A stretch of DNA of 64,000 nt from Thiodiazotropha sp040507035 (lineage in GTDB: Bacteria; Pseudomonadota; Gammaproteobacteria; Chromatiales; Chromatiaceae), in the NCBI GenBank assembly GCA_040507035.1, contig JBEVVR010000052.1, positions 62,001-126,000 of the forward strand, written 5' to 3'. Position numbers and translations under genes: made by a program. This document shows, one piece after another, positions 29,136 to 40,076 of the stretch. Below the pieces are notes generated by a model. The model made no database searches. It saw nothing but the letters and a program-made list of their open reading frames with translations, and had not been told where the DNA came from. Positions within the stretch are counted from its first letter, which is position 1; every line of letters begins with the position of its first letter.

Positions 29136-29211
29136 TGGTGGAGCCAGGGAGGATCGAACTCCCGACCTCCTGCGTGCAAGGCAGGCGCTCTCCCAGCTGA
29201 GCTATGGCCCC
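29136..29211 (-). tRNA. tRNA-Ala (anticodon TGC)
   Basis: A 76-nt cloverleaf with GGGGCCATAGCTCAGCTGGG at the 5' end, anticodon loop CTTGCAC (TGC), T-loop GTTCGATCC and an encoded CCA. It lies in the 16S-23S spacer after tRNA-Ile, as in many gammaproteobacterial operons. Confidence 0.98.
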
Positions 29212-29238
29212 TGAAGAGTCAATAATACTGATTGAATA

Positions 29239-29315
<77 letters not shown>

Positions 29316-29420
29316 GGTATCACTCAGTGCAGTACAACCGTTTAGCTGTTAGGTCTGTAACTGCTCAACACTTGGCTAGGTAACTTGTGTGGATGCTCCG
29401 AAGATCCGGGTAACATTTTT

Positions 29421-30962
<1,542 letters not shown>

Positions 30963-31099
30963 AAGTTTGATAGCTGCTTATGGCAGCCAATCTTTTTGAC
31001 TCGAGATTCTCGGATAGAATTACTATCTTTGAATGCTCATCGTCGATCTTTTGGTTACCCAAAATCAACGGAGCACCCACACAAATTACCTAACCTGAT

Positions 31100-31111
31100 T
31101 GTTAAAGAGCA
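31100..31111 (-). promoter_or_regulatory. boxA antitermination site in the rRNA leader
   Basis: Minus-strand TGCTCTTTAACA, identical to the E. coli rrn boxA, 138 bp upstream of 16S. Confidence 0.9.
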
Positions 31112-31227
31112 TCCCGGAACTTTCTTCCGAGAAAGACCGCCTATTTTAAAGGACCCCGTGCTTGTGTCAAGAAAATTCCCAACTTTTTTCAAGCCGCCGG
31201 GGCCTCCCGGTCCGTTCAAGAGCGCGT

Positions 31228-31255
31228 ATTCTACAGCCCACTTAGTCATTGTCAA
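31228..31255 (-). promoter_or_regulatory. rRNA promoter, proximal
   Basis: Minus-strand TTGACA (31250-31255), 16-bp spacer, TAGAAT (31228-31233), about 265 bp upstream of 16S. Confidence 0.85.
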
Positions 31256-31333
31256 CAACTAAATTATAGACCCAGATTCGACTCGCTCCAGGCTTTCGAA
31301 ACGGCCCGTTCAGCCCCCTCGAAAGAGTGGCGC

Positions 31334-31361
31334 ATTATACGTAGTTCGCCCACCCCGTCAA
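31334..31361 (-). promoter_or_regulatory. rRNA promoter, distal
   Basis: Minus-strand TTGACG (31356-31361), 16-bp spacer, perfect TATAAT (31334-31339) followed by GCGCCAC, a GC-rich discriminator of the kind found at stringently controlled rRNA promoters. Confidence 0.9.
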
Positions 31362-31533
31362 CAACTTTGAGAAGCTTTTTCACAACATCGCTAAAGTCGC
31401 GATCGAAGGTCGCAATTTAGTGCCAGAACCGGGGCCGGGAAGGGGACTATGCACCACCCGACCCAGTACCTATATATATACAGCGATCGGGGCTTGTACG
31501 AACCAGATGCGATCGAGTCCTCGAAGCTGCGTG

Positions 31534-32733
31534 CTATTGCACACTGACCCGGGCGAATCTGCGCTTGCCAACCTGATAGACGTGAGTTGAGCCCGCCTCG
31601 ACAACCTGGCTATGATCGGCGGGTCTCTCCCCATCGATCTTCACTGCGCCCTGCTTAATCATGTTTCTGGCCTCAGTGGTGCTCTTCACCAGCCCCGCAT
31701 CCTTAAGCAGATTGGCTAACGGATAGCCTCCATCGCCTGCGCTCAAGGTGATTTCCGCCATTTCGTCGGGTATCTCACCCTTTTTGAAACGGGCGACAAA
31801 GGCCTCGTTGGCCCTGACCGCGTCCTCCCTGGAGTGGAAACGCTCCACCAGCTCCTCGGCGAGCCGGACCTTGACATCCCGGGGATTGGCGCCCCGCTCA
31901 ACCTCATCTCTCCAGTTTTCGATCTCCGCCATGGGCCTGAAGCTCAGCAGCTCGAAGTAGCGCCACATGAGTTCATCCGAAATCGACATGACCTTGCCGA
32001 ACATCTCCTCCGGCGCATCGGTGATACCAATATAGTTGTCGAGGGACTTCGACATCTTCTGCACCCCATCCAACCCTTCAAGAATGGGCAGGGTGATCAC
32101 CACCTGGGGCTCTTGCTGGTAGGCCTCCTGTAACTGTCGTCCCACCAACAGATTGAACTTCTGATCCGTCCCCCCCAGCTCCACGTCGGCCTTCAGCACC
32201 ACCGAGTCGTAGCCCTGGATCAGCGGGTAGAGGAATTCATGCACCGCGATGGGCTGACCGCCGGTATAACGCTTATTGAAATCGTCCCGCTCCAGCATCC
32301 GCGCCACCGTATGTTTTGCCGCCAGCTGGATCAGATCGACCGCGGACATCTCCCCCATCCAGGAGGAGTTGAACAGCACCGTGGTCTTGCTCGGATCGAG
32401 GATTTTGAAGATCTGGTGCTCGTAGGTCTTGGCATTTTCCACCACCTCTTCCCTGGTGAGCGGGGGCCGGGTAGCGCTTTTTCCCGTGGGGTCGCCGATC
32501 ATGCCGGTAAAATCACCGATCAAAAAGATCACCTCATGCCCGAGTTCCTGAAATTGGCGCAGCTTATTAATGAGTACCGTGTGCCCGATGTGGAGGTCCG
32601 GCGCGGTAGGGTCGAACCCTGCCTTTATCTTCAGCGGGTTACCCCGCTGCAGCTTCTTGATCAGCAGCGCTTCGGGGAGAACCTCTTCAGTACCACGTTT
32701 AATCAGTTCCAGGGAACCATTGACATCGGTCAT
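31534..32733 (-). CDS. tyrS: Tyrosyl-tRNA synthetase
   Basis: TyrS charges tRNA-Tyr. The 399-residue protein has the class I signatures HIGH (48-51, in DLHIGHTVL) and KMSKS (226-230), and a C-terminal S4 RNA-binding domain (DAGLVKSTTEARNMIKQGAV, VYQVGKRRFARV). Length and motifs fit the TyrRZ-type synthetase. It lies upstream of and in the same direction as the rRNA operon, whose distal promoter begins 172 bp past its stop codon. Confidence 0.97.
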   Translation of the reverse strand: MTDVNGSLELIKRGTEEVLPEALLIKKLQRGNPLKIKAGFDPTAPDLHIGHTVLINKLRQFQELGHEVIFLIGDFTGMIGDPTGKSATRPPLTREEVVENAKTYEHQIFKILDPSKTTVLFNSSWMGEMSAVDLIQLAAKHTVARMLERDDFNKRYTGGQPIAVHEFLYPLIQGYDSVVLKADVELGGTDQKFNLLVGRQLQEAYQQEPQVVITLPILEGLDGVQKMSKSLDNYIGITDAPEEMFGKVMSISDELMWRYFELLSFRPMAEIENWRDEVERGANPRDVKVRLAEELVERFHSREDAVRANEAFVARFKKGEIPDEMAEITLSAGDGGYPLANLLKDAGLVKSTTEARNMIKQGAVKIDGERPADHSQVVEAGSTHVYQVGKRRFARVSVQ

Positions 32734-32901
32734 TTATTAAATCTCTAAAATTAAGACAATGGATGCACACTCTACTAGAAGCATCTGATAAAATTAACCA
32801 TTGTCTGATGTTGTGCGCTACTATTCATATATTTGATAAGCAGCTCTATTTTATCGCCAAGGGGCCGTTACAAGGCATATACATTACTGTATTGTTAAAT
32901 T

Positions 32902-34407
32902 ATGCAAGACTTTAAATCCTACACACTGGAGAGAAAACCGGCCCGCGGCTTGATCGCCCGCCGCATCATCTTTAGTGGTGTGCTGCTCCTCGTCATCGCA
33001 GTAGGATCCATCTATCTGATTTCAACACCTGGCCAGAGCCCCGAAATCGACACCCCGCCAACCCCGGAACAGAGTCAACAACCCGAACAAAAGAAGATTC
33101 TACCACTCCCGTTACCGGGCCAATCCAGCAGGGAGAGTGACGAATCCGAATTATCGATCCAATCGATCAGCTTCATCAAGCAGGCCGTGGCCAAGGAGAC
33201 CGAACCGGTCACCCCACTCGACACCCCCGCAATTGATGTAATTGAGGATGAGGTGACTGACTCAACACGAGTGGCCGACGATATCGCACCCTTGAGTCCT
33301 CCCGAGACCACGACCCTGAGCTACGAGATCCGCAACGGCGACTCCCTCGCGAGTATATTCAAAAAACATGGGCTGAGCGCCAATCTTCTGCATCGTATCG
33401 TTCACTCCAGTGATACGGCTAAACAACTAACCGATATCAGACCGGGAGAGATCCTCTATCTCGACATGGATGAGGAACAGAACTTTTTCGGTTTGCGCCT
33501 GCAACACAGCAAGATAGAGAGTCTGGAAATAACCGCTGTCGATGATGGTTTCAAGGCCACCGAGCTGAGCAGAGAGGTGGAAGTCAGAACCAACCATGTC
33601 AGCGGCACCATCGAAAACTCATTCTACATCGCCGCGAAAGAGGCAGGCCTATCGGAACAGTTGATCATGAAGATGGCCGGCATTTTCGGCTGGGACATCG
33701 ATTTCGCCCTGGAGATCCGCAGCGGCGACCGTTTCTCGGTGATCTTCGAAGAGGACTATCTCGACGGCGAGAAACTCCGCGACGGCGCCATCCTCGCAGC
33801 GGAGTTCGTCAATCGGGGAAACAGTTACCGCGCCCTGCTCTATACCGATGATAGCGGCCGTTCCGACTACTACAGTCCGGATGGCCGCAGCATGCGCAAG
33901 GCCTTTTTACGGGCACCGGTCGATTTCAGGCGCATCTCTTCGCGTTTCACCCGCGAACGCTACCATCCGGTACTCGGCAAGAAGCGACCCCATCGGGGCG
34001 TCGACTATGCGGCAAAGACCGGTACCCCGATCAAGGCCGCCGGCGACGGCAAGATCATTCACCGCGGCAAGAAAGGGGGTTATGGCAGGACCGTGATCAT
34101 CAAGCACGGCCAGACATACACCACCCTCTACGCCCACCTCTCCCGTTACAACAAGAAAGCGAAGCAGGGAAGCAAGGTTAAACAGGGCCAGATCATCGGT
34201 TATGTGGGCAGGAGCGGGCTCGCCACCGGCCCCCATCTGCATTATGAATTTCGTGTCAATGGCGTCTATCGAAACCCATTGACGGTGAAACTGCCCGCCG
34301 CTAAACCGATCGCCAAGAAATACCGCGACGATTTCGAACTCAAGATTCAACCCCTGTTGAGCAAACTGGATCTGATCAATCGCACCCTCGTTGCCGATGC
34401 CGAATAG
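32902..34407 (+). CDS. M23 murein endopeptidase, MepM type
   Basis: A 501-residue inner-membrane-anchored protein: a membrane helix near 20-42, a proline/glutamate-rich linker, an OapA/LysM-like domain (TLSYEIRNGDSLASIFKKHG, about 135-190) and a C-terminal LytM/M23 domain (about 355-460). The zinc residues are visible in HRGVDYAAKTGTP (about 363) and HLHYEF (about 445). Such enzymes cleave peptidoglycan cross-links during growth. The last bases overlap the start of anmK, linking murein turnover to recycling of anhydro-sugars. Family members are named mepM/yebA. Confidence 0.93.
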   Translation: MQDFKSYTLERKPARGLIARRIIFSGVLLLVIAVGSIYLISTPGQSPEIDTPPTPEQSQQPEQKKILPLPLPGQSSRESDESELSIQSISFIKQAVAKETEPVTPLDTPAIDVIEDEVTDSTRVADDIAPLSPPETTTLSYEIRNGDSLASIFKKHGLSANLLHRIVHSSDTAKQLTDIRPGEILYLDMDEEQNFFGLRLQHSKIESLEITAVDDGFKATELSREVEVRTNHVSGTIENSFYIAAKEAGLSEQLIMKMAGIFGWDIDFALEIRSGDRFSVIFEEDYLDGEKLRDGAILAAEFVNRGNSYRALLYTDDSGRSDYYSPDGRSMRKAFLRAPVDFRRISSRFTRERYHPVLGKKRPHRGVDYAAKTGTPIKAAGDGKIIHRGKKGGYGRTVIIKHGQTYTTLYAHLSRYNKKAKQGSKVKQGQIIGYVGRSGLATGPHLHYEFRVNGVYRNPLTVKLPAAKPIAKKYRDDFELKIQPLLSKLDLINRTLVADAE

Positions 34408-35518
34408 TGCGGTCTATGTAGGCCTGATTTCGGGCACAAGCATGGATGGCGTGGATGCAGTCGCCGTCGATTTCTCTTCAGCACAACCCCAGCTGATTGC
34501 CACTCATGTGGAAACCTACCCTCCCCAAGTGAAGGCCTCGCTGCGTAGCCTCTGCTTACCCGGTAGCAACGAGATCGACCGCATGGGACAACTCGACAGG
34601 GAGATCGGTGGTATTTTCGCCACTGCCTGTCTCAATCTTTTGCGCAAGGCAGAAATCGAGACGCAGGAGATTGATGCCATCGGCAGCCATGGCCAGACCA
34701 TTCGCCATCGCCCCCACCTGGAACACCCCTTCAGCTTGCAGATCGGCGACCCCAACACCATTGCCGAGCTCACCGGCATAACCACCGTTGCTGATTTCCG
34801 TCGTCGGGATATGGCCGTGGGCGGCCAGGGCGCACCCCTCGTGCCCGCACTCCATCAGGCCCTGTTTCAGCACTCGGAAAACAGAAGAGTGGTGCTCAAC
34901 CTTGGGGGAATAGCCAACATCACCTGCCTTCCGGCAGACCCTAAAGGGACTGTAACAGGCTACGATACCGGGCCCGCGAGCACCCTGCTCGATCGTTGGA
35001 TCGAACAACATCAGGGGGTGGCGCTGGACCATCGCGGTGAGTGGGCAAGAAGCGGCGAAGTGATTGTCGAGCTGCTCGATGAACTGCTTACCGATCCCTA
35101 CTTCAAGATGCCGCCACCAAAGAGTACCGGCAGCGAATATTTCAGCCTGGATTGGCTACAGCAGAGGCTCGCCAATCACAACTTGTCCGCGGTGGACATT
35201 CAGGCCACACTGCTAGAGCTTTCTGTCGTGAGTATCGCACAGGCAATCACCCGGGAAGGCTTTGCCAGCAGTGAGATTTTGCTCTGCGGCGGCGGTGTAC
35301 ACAATCACTACCTCTGTGAGAGGCTATCGGCCCACCTGCCCGAGGCTCGCCTGGCACCCACCTCCAAATACGGTGTCGATCCCGATTGGGTTGAGGCAAT
35401 TACCTTTGCCTGGTTGGCAAGACGTACCCTCGGCGGTCTATGGGGCAACCTGGTAGCGGTCACAGGCGCCGACCGTGAAGTGGTGTTAGGCGGGATATAT
35501 CCCGCCTCCCAATGCTAG
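34391..35518 (+). CDS. anmK: Anhydro-N-acetylmuramic acid kinase
   Basis: AnmK opens and phosphorylates anhydro-MurNAc to MurNAc-6-phosphate in peptidoglycan recycling. The 375-residue protein has the family motifs YVGLISGTSMDGVDAV near the N-terminus, IGSHGQTIRHRP, GDPNTIAELTGI, RRVVLNLGGIANIT and LLCGGGVHNHYL. It overlaps the upstream M23 peptidase gene by 17 bp; ATG at 34397 is an alternative start. The amgK gene further along the window belongs to the other MurNAc recycling route. Confidence 0.96.
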   Translation: MPMPNSAVYVGLISGTSMDGVDAVAVDFSSAQPQLIATHVETYPPQVKASLRSLCLPGSNEIDRMGQLDREIGGIFATACLNLLRKAEIETQEIDAIGSHGQTIRHRPHLEHPFSLQIGDPNTIAELTGITTVADFRRRDMAVGGQGAPLVPALHQALFQHSENRRVVLNLGGIANITCLPADPKGTVTGYDTGPASTLLDRWIEQHQGVALDHRGEWARSGEVIVELLDELLTDPYFKMPPPKSTGSEYFSLDWLQQRLANHNLSAVDIQATLLELSVVSIAQAITREGFASSEILLCGGGVHNHYLCERLSAHLPEARLAPTSKYGVDPDWVEAITFAWLARRTLGGLWGNLVAVTGADREVVLGGIYPASQC

Positions 35519-35573
35519 GGGTTTCTCTTGCGGCCTATCCAGGCAGCGAAGAGAAGCGGGTTTAAATCGCTGA

Positions 35574-37241
35574 TTAATCATCCTCAAGGTATTGAATGGT
35601 CCTGTTTCGACCCTGCCCCTTGGCCTCATAGAGCGCGGTATCGGCTGCCTTAAGCAGACTCTCCGGAGAGGCAGTGGCTAGCTGGGCAAGGGAGACACAG
35701 CCAATGCTTATCGTCACGCGCACGCCATCCACATCCATCGCTGCCACTGCATGTCGAATATCCTCCGCGGTCTTCAGCGCACCCTTCTCAGCGGTATTGG
35801 TCAAAATGGCACAAAACTCCTCACCACCATAACGAAATGAGTAGTCCGAATCCCGCAAACGGTTCTTCAGCATCTTGCCAAATGCAGTCAGCACACGATC
35901 CCCCATATCGTGACCATGGGTATCGTTGAGCCGTTTAAAATGGTCCAGGTCGAGCATCAGCAGACTTAGCGGGCGCCGTTTCTCCAAGGCATCGGATAGC
36001 GCCTGATTAAGGATATCGGTAAGCGATCGACGATTGAGCAGCCCGGTCAACTCATCCGTATAGGAGATGGCCTCCAGGTAGGCCTCTCGGCGTTGTTGGG
36101 TGGTAACGTCGCGCAGCAATGCAGCCATGCCGAGCACATCCCCCGAATGGGTGGAAATTCTGGCGGCCATAAGACTCAGATAACGTCTACCCTGAAGCGC
36201 CGACTCGGCGTAATTGGGATCGGGATGCTGAATCAGGCGTTCGATCAGCTCCGGATCATTCACCAGATTGTAAAATCCGCCCTCGATAATGGCCTTCTTG
36301 TCCCTGGCCAACAAGGTCTCTGCCGCCGGATTGACCAGGACGATACGCTCATCACGGTCGGTGACGACTATACCCTCACCGGCATTGAGGATGATGGTGG
36401 TCAATTTATTCTGTTCCATCTCCAGGCCGGTATAGTTCTGTAGGATTTGACGGGTCATGGTATTGAAGGAGTGCGCCATCTGCCCCAATTCATCCTCGCC
36501 GATCTCCGGGACCTGCTGGGCCAAGTCACCCTGTTCAACCTGGTACATCGCATCTGTTACCCGTTGAATCGGCGTGATTACCCCCTTGCGCAGAAAGAGA
36601 TAGGTCACAACCAGAAACAGGATCAACACCACCAGCATGACCAGGGCAGCCTGATTTCGACTCTGATTCACCAATTGATTGACCTGTTTGAGAGAGGTGG
36701 TCAGCCTGGCAAGCCCGAGAACCCGCTGCTCTTCACCATGACAAATCTGGCACTGCTGCTTATTGGTAATCGGCATCAGAATGGTGTAACTCAGCCCTGA
36801 ATTATTGACCATGTCGATCTGCTCAAGGCTGTTGACAGCCCGTTTCAGCAGGGGATCGTCTTGTGCATAGAGTTCCACCTGCCGGGTCTCGTTGCGCTCC
36901 CTGAATACGGTTTGTCCATGTCTCGTGTTGACCTGCCTGATGGTGGCATTATCCAAGAAGGCCTCCATGCCATTGGGACGTATAAAACTGAAATCCTCCA
37001 GGCCGACTGCGGCTTTAACATCCTCTGCATAGCGTTGGGCGATGGCAGCTGATCCGGTCTCCATTATCGCACCCAACCCGGCTACCACGGTGGTGACCAT
37101 GCGTCCTGTCACCAGCTTATGATTGTCGACAATAACGGCACGCTGACTCTGGGTGTAGAACACCACCAACCCGATCAGGCTCAGGAATGCCGATAAGCCA
37201 ACGACAGTGATAATCCTTGTACCGATGCTTTTGTTAAACAT
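35574..37241 (-). CDS. Heme-c diguanylate cyclase (DUF3365-HAMP-PAS-GGDEF)
   Basis: A 555-residue membrane protein with membrane helices at about 10-30 and 198-218. The periplasmic domain between them contains a c-type heme attachment site CQICH (164-168) in a DUF3365/Tll0287-like setting. HAMP, PAS (about 285-390) and a GGDEF domain with the intact motif RYGGEEFC follow. The cyclase should make c-di-GMP in response to a redox or gas signal sensed by the heme. It is monocistronic and converges on anmK. Confidence 0.93.
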   Translation of the reverse strand: MFNKSIGTRIITVVGLSAFLSLIGLVVFYTQSQRAVIVDNHKLVTGRMVTTVVAGLGAIMETGSAAIAQRYAEDVKAAVGLEDFSFIRPNGMEAFLDNATIRQVNTRHGQTVFRERNETRQVELYAQDDPLLKRAVNSLEQIDMVNNSGLSYTILMPITNKQQCQICHGEEQRVLGLARLTTSLKQVNQLVNQSRNQAALVMLVVLILFLVVTYLFLRKGVITPIQRVTDAMYQVEQGDLAQQVPEIGEDELGQMAHSFNTMTRQILQNYTGLEMEQNKLTTIILNAGEGIVVTDRDERIVLVNPAAETLLARDKKAIIEGGFYNLVNDPELIERLIQHPDPNYAESALQGRRYLSLMAARISTHSGDVLGMAALLRDVTTQQRREAYLEAISYTDELTGLLNRRSLTDILNQALSDALEKRRPLSLLMLDLDHFKRLNDTHGHDMGDRVLTAFGKMLKNRLRDSDYSFRYGGEEFCAILTNTAEKGALKTAEDIRHAVAAMDVDGVRVTISIGCVSLAQLATASPESLLKAADTALYEAKGQGRNRTIQYLEDD

Positions 37242-37550
37242 TTCACAACGCTACCTAAACAGCGAAGGTCATCCTTTAGGTGTGACTGGGACTTTTTTAA
37301 CTGAGTATTGTTGGGATGGAAAATAAGTGTATCTGATTTGTGACTCAGTGTACGACGGTTCTTCGAAGAAAACCGTTTTTTTTCGACACCATCCACTCGG
37401 GTCAAGTAATAGTGGACTTATGCAGTCAGCTATCTAAAGCACCGTTTGAGCTGTTATTTTGTACTAAATTGATAGTTGAATGCGTCAGGTCAGAGAGTTA
37501 GAAGTTATTAATACTATAATATAAAAACAGGCGTTGACCGTCCAAGCACT
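37242..37550. other. Divergent intergenic region, diguanylate cyclase and SDH operon
   Basis: 309 bp of AT-rich sequence that must hold promoters for both directions. A TATAAT-like word lies about 40 bp before the SDH operon, but without a good -35. No repeat or RNA seen. Confidence 0.5.
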
Positions 37551-38183
37551 ATGCAAACCTCCATTCACAATCGACATTTCCTGTTTCGCCGACTGCATTC
37601 GCTATTTGGGCTGCTCCCTATCGGCGGTTTTCTGATCTTCCACCTCTGGGAGAATTCCCAATCCCGTTTCGGCCAGACTCACTACAACGAACAGGTCGTA
37701 GGCTGGCTGCAAAGCATCAACTACCTAACTTTGGTTGAGATTTTCTTCATCGCTCTGCCGCTTCTTTTGCATTCGGGTTATGGCCTGATCATTATTCATG
37801 GCTGGCAAAGCAACTGGAATCGCTACCCCTGGTTACATAACCGTTTTTACTGGCTGCAACGGCTCTCAGGCATCGGCATTCTGCTGTTCCTGCTACTCCA
37901 CGTGGGATGGACAAGAATCCTCGGCATCTGGCAAGCGGAGATACACAGCGACCTCTTCAGCCATATGCAGCAGCTACTGATCAATCCATACATGTTTCTG
38001 CTCTACCTGCTGGGGCTGCTGTTGGCGGTTTTTCATTTATGCTACGGACTCTGGACAATGGCGATCAGCTGGGGCTTGACCACAAGTGTCGAGGCGCAAC
38101 GCATCTGGTTCTACTTCTGCATGGTGTTTGCCCTGATCCTTGGCGCCCTTGGGCTACATGGAATGCTGGGGTTTCTGCCATGA
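37551..38183 (+). CDS. sdhC: Succinate dehydrogenase/fumarate reductase cytochrome b subunit
   Basis: A 210-residue, five-helix membrane anchor of the B-type (single large diheme subunit) succinate:quinone oxidoreductases. Candidate heme-ligand histidines lie in FRRLHSLFG, FLIFHLWEN, LLLHSGYG, LLLHVGW and LAVFHLCYG. It passes electrons between the FAD/Fe-S subunits and the quinone pool. The stop overlaps the next start as ATGA. It is the first gene of a three-gene operon; no sdhD is present or needed. Confidence 0.92.
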   Translation: MQTSIHNRHFLFRRLHSLFGLLPIGGFLIFHLWENSQSRFGQTHYNEQVVGWLQSINYLTLVEIFFIALPLLLHSGYGLIIIHGWQSNWNRYPWLHNRFYWLQRLSGIGILLFLLLHVGWTRILGIWQAEIHSDLFSHMQQLLINPYMFLLYLLGLLLAVFHLCYGLWTMAISWGLTTSVEAQRIWFYFCMVFALILGALGLHGMLGFLP

Positions 38184-40069
38184 AACGGCCACGCAAGGTT
38201 ATCGTTGTGGGCGGCGGTCTCGGTGGCCTATGGGCGGCCCTGGGGGTGGCTGAAGCCGGATTTCAGGTCGATATCTTCTCCCTGTTCGAGGTCAAGCGTT
38301 CCCACTCGGTATGTGCCCAGGGTGGTATCAATGCCTGCTTCGACACCAAGGGTGAGCGTGATTCGGTGTGGCAGCATATCGTCGACACCCTGAAAGGGGG
38401 GGCTTATCTCGCCAATCAACCCCCTGTGAAAACCATGTGCGAAGCGGCTCCGGGAATCATTCACACCTTTGAACGCATGGGTGTCACCTTCTCCCGCACC
38501 GCCGAAGGATTGCTCGATCTGCGCCTGTTTGGCGGTGTCAAAAACCGACGTACCCTGTTTGCCGGTGCCAGTACCGGCCAACAGCTGCTATACGGCCTCG
38601 ATCAGGAGATACGTCGTCAGGAGGCGTTGGGGCGGGTGCAAAAATTCGAATGGTGGGAGTTTCTCTCTCTGGTCAAGGATGCCCAGGGGGCCTGCAAAGG
38701 TATCGTCGCCATCAACCTGCGCAGCATGGATGTCAAGCGCTTTCGCGCCGATGCAGTGATACTGGCCAGCGGTGGCATGGGACATGTATATGGTCATCGC
38801 TCCACCAACTCCACCAATTCCACCGGAGCGGCTGCCTGTCGCGCCTATCAACAGGGGGCCTGGTTTGCCAATTGCGAGTTCTTTCAATTCCATCCCACCG
38901 CGATGCTGGGGGATGACAAAACTCGCTTGATGAGCGAGGCGGCCCGCGGTGAAGGCGGACGCATATGGGTACCAAAGGATCCAGGGGACAGGCGAAAACC
39001 CAGCCAGATCCCGGAACAGGAGCGTTACTATTTTCTCGAGGAGTGGTACCCGAGTTATGGCAACACCGTACCCCGGGACCTGGCCTCCCGCGCCATCTGG
39101 AAAGTGGTCCACGAGATGGGACTCGGCGTCGGCGGGGAAGACAAGGTCTATCTCGACCTCACCCATCTCAATCCCGGATTCATTGAGCAGCGCCTGCATG
39201 CGATTCTCGATATCTATCGCAAATTCCATGGCACCGATCCGGTGCATGAGCCGATGGAGATCTACCCCTCTGCCCACTACGCCATGGGTGGTCTCTGGAT
39301 CGATTTTGAAAAGGATGAAAGCAGCGGTGGATTGAAGGCGGGCAGTCCACGCAACCATGCGACCAACATACCTGGTCTCTATGCCTGTGGCGAGTGTGAT
39401 TACGGCTACCACGGAGCCAATCGCCTTGGCGCCAACTCCCTGCTTTCTGCCTCGTTCAGCGGCCGTGTCGCCGGTGAGGCTGTGGCCAGTTATCTACAGG
39501 GTTTGCAGATTGAGCTCGAGGCGGTTCCAGAAAGACTCTATGCAGATGAGATTAGCCGTCAGCAGTCGATTAACCAGGACCTTCTCAAGGCTGATGGTGG
39601 GGAGAATCCCTACACCCTGCATCGTGAACTTGGCGAGATCATGTCAAGCAAGGTAGGCGTGGTCAGAGACAACACAACCCTGAAACAGGCAATCAACGAG
39701 CTGCAGGAGCTGACGCAACGCAGCCAATCGGTTGAGCTAAAACCGAACAGCACTTGGAGCAACCAGGGTCTGGTCTATGCCCGCCAGCTGCAGGAGATGA
39801 TACGGCTCGGTCTTGTCATCACCAGCAGCGCCATGGCGAGGGATGAGTGCAGGGGCGCCCACTACAAGCCAGCCTTTGAACTCTCCCCACCCGCAGATGC
39901 CTACCCGGGGGATCCGGCCTACGAGAGCTATCGTGAGAAATGGAAAAAACAGAATCAGCAATGGCTAAAGACAACTATCGCCGAAGAGAACAAGGATGGC
40001 CCCAGGATCAGCTTTGAAAAGGTCGATCTCTCGGTATTGCCACCCGAAGAGCCGCGGGACTACCGTTGA
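38180..40069 (+). CDS. sdhA: Succinate dehydrogenase/fumarate reductase flavoprotein subunit
   Basis: A 629-residue flavoprotein that interconverts succinate and fumarate. The FAD-binding start VIVVGGGLGGLWAALGVAEA, the covalent-FAD histidine region RSHSVCAQGGINA, the active-site region FFQFHPTA and HYAMGGLWID, and RLGANSLLSASFSGRVAGE are all visible. The open frame extends back to 37907, but that part lies in another frame of sdhC; ATG at 38180 with ATGA overlap is the true start. The B-type membrane anchor upstream fits use with quinones of either potential, so the direction in vivo is open. Confidence 0.95.
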   Translation: MKRPRKVIVVGGGLGGLWAALGVAEAGFQVDIFSLFEVKRSHSVCAQGGINACFDTKGERDSVWQHIVDTLKGGAYLANQPPVKTMCEAAPGIIHTFERMGVTFSRTAEGLLDLRLFGGVKNRRTLFAGASTGQQLLYGLDQEIRRQEALGRVQKFEWWEFLSLVKDAQGACKGIVAINLRSMDVKRFRADAVILASGGMGHVYGHRSTNSTNSTGAAACRAYQQGAWFANCEFFQFHPTAMLGDDKTRLMSEAARGEGGRIWVPKDPGDRRKPSQIPEQERYYFLEEWYPSYGNTVPRDLASRAIWKVVHEMGLGVGGEDKVYLDLTHLNPGFIEQRLHAILDIYRKFHGTDPVHEPMEIYPSAHYAMGGLWIDFEKDESSGGLKAGSPRNHATNIPGLYACGECDYGYHGANRLGANSLLSASFSGRVAGEAVASYLQGLQIELEAVPERLYADEISRQQSINQDLLKADGGENPYTLHRELGEIMSSKVGVVRDNTTLKQAINELQELTQRSQSVELKPNSTWSNQGLVYARQLQEMIRLGLVITSSAMARDECRGAHYKPAFELSPPADAYPGDPAYESYREKWKKQNQQWLKTTIAEENKDGPRISFEKVDLSVLPPEEPRDYR

Positions 40070-40076
40070 GGATCCG

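Noticed and set aside
37907..38179. N-terminal extension of the flavoprotein
   Set aside because: It lies in another frame of sdhC; the conserved FAD-binding start is at 38180 with an ATGA overlap.
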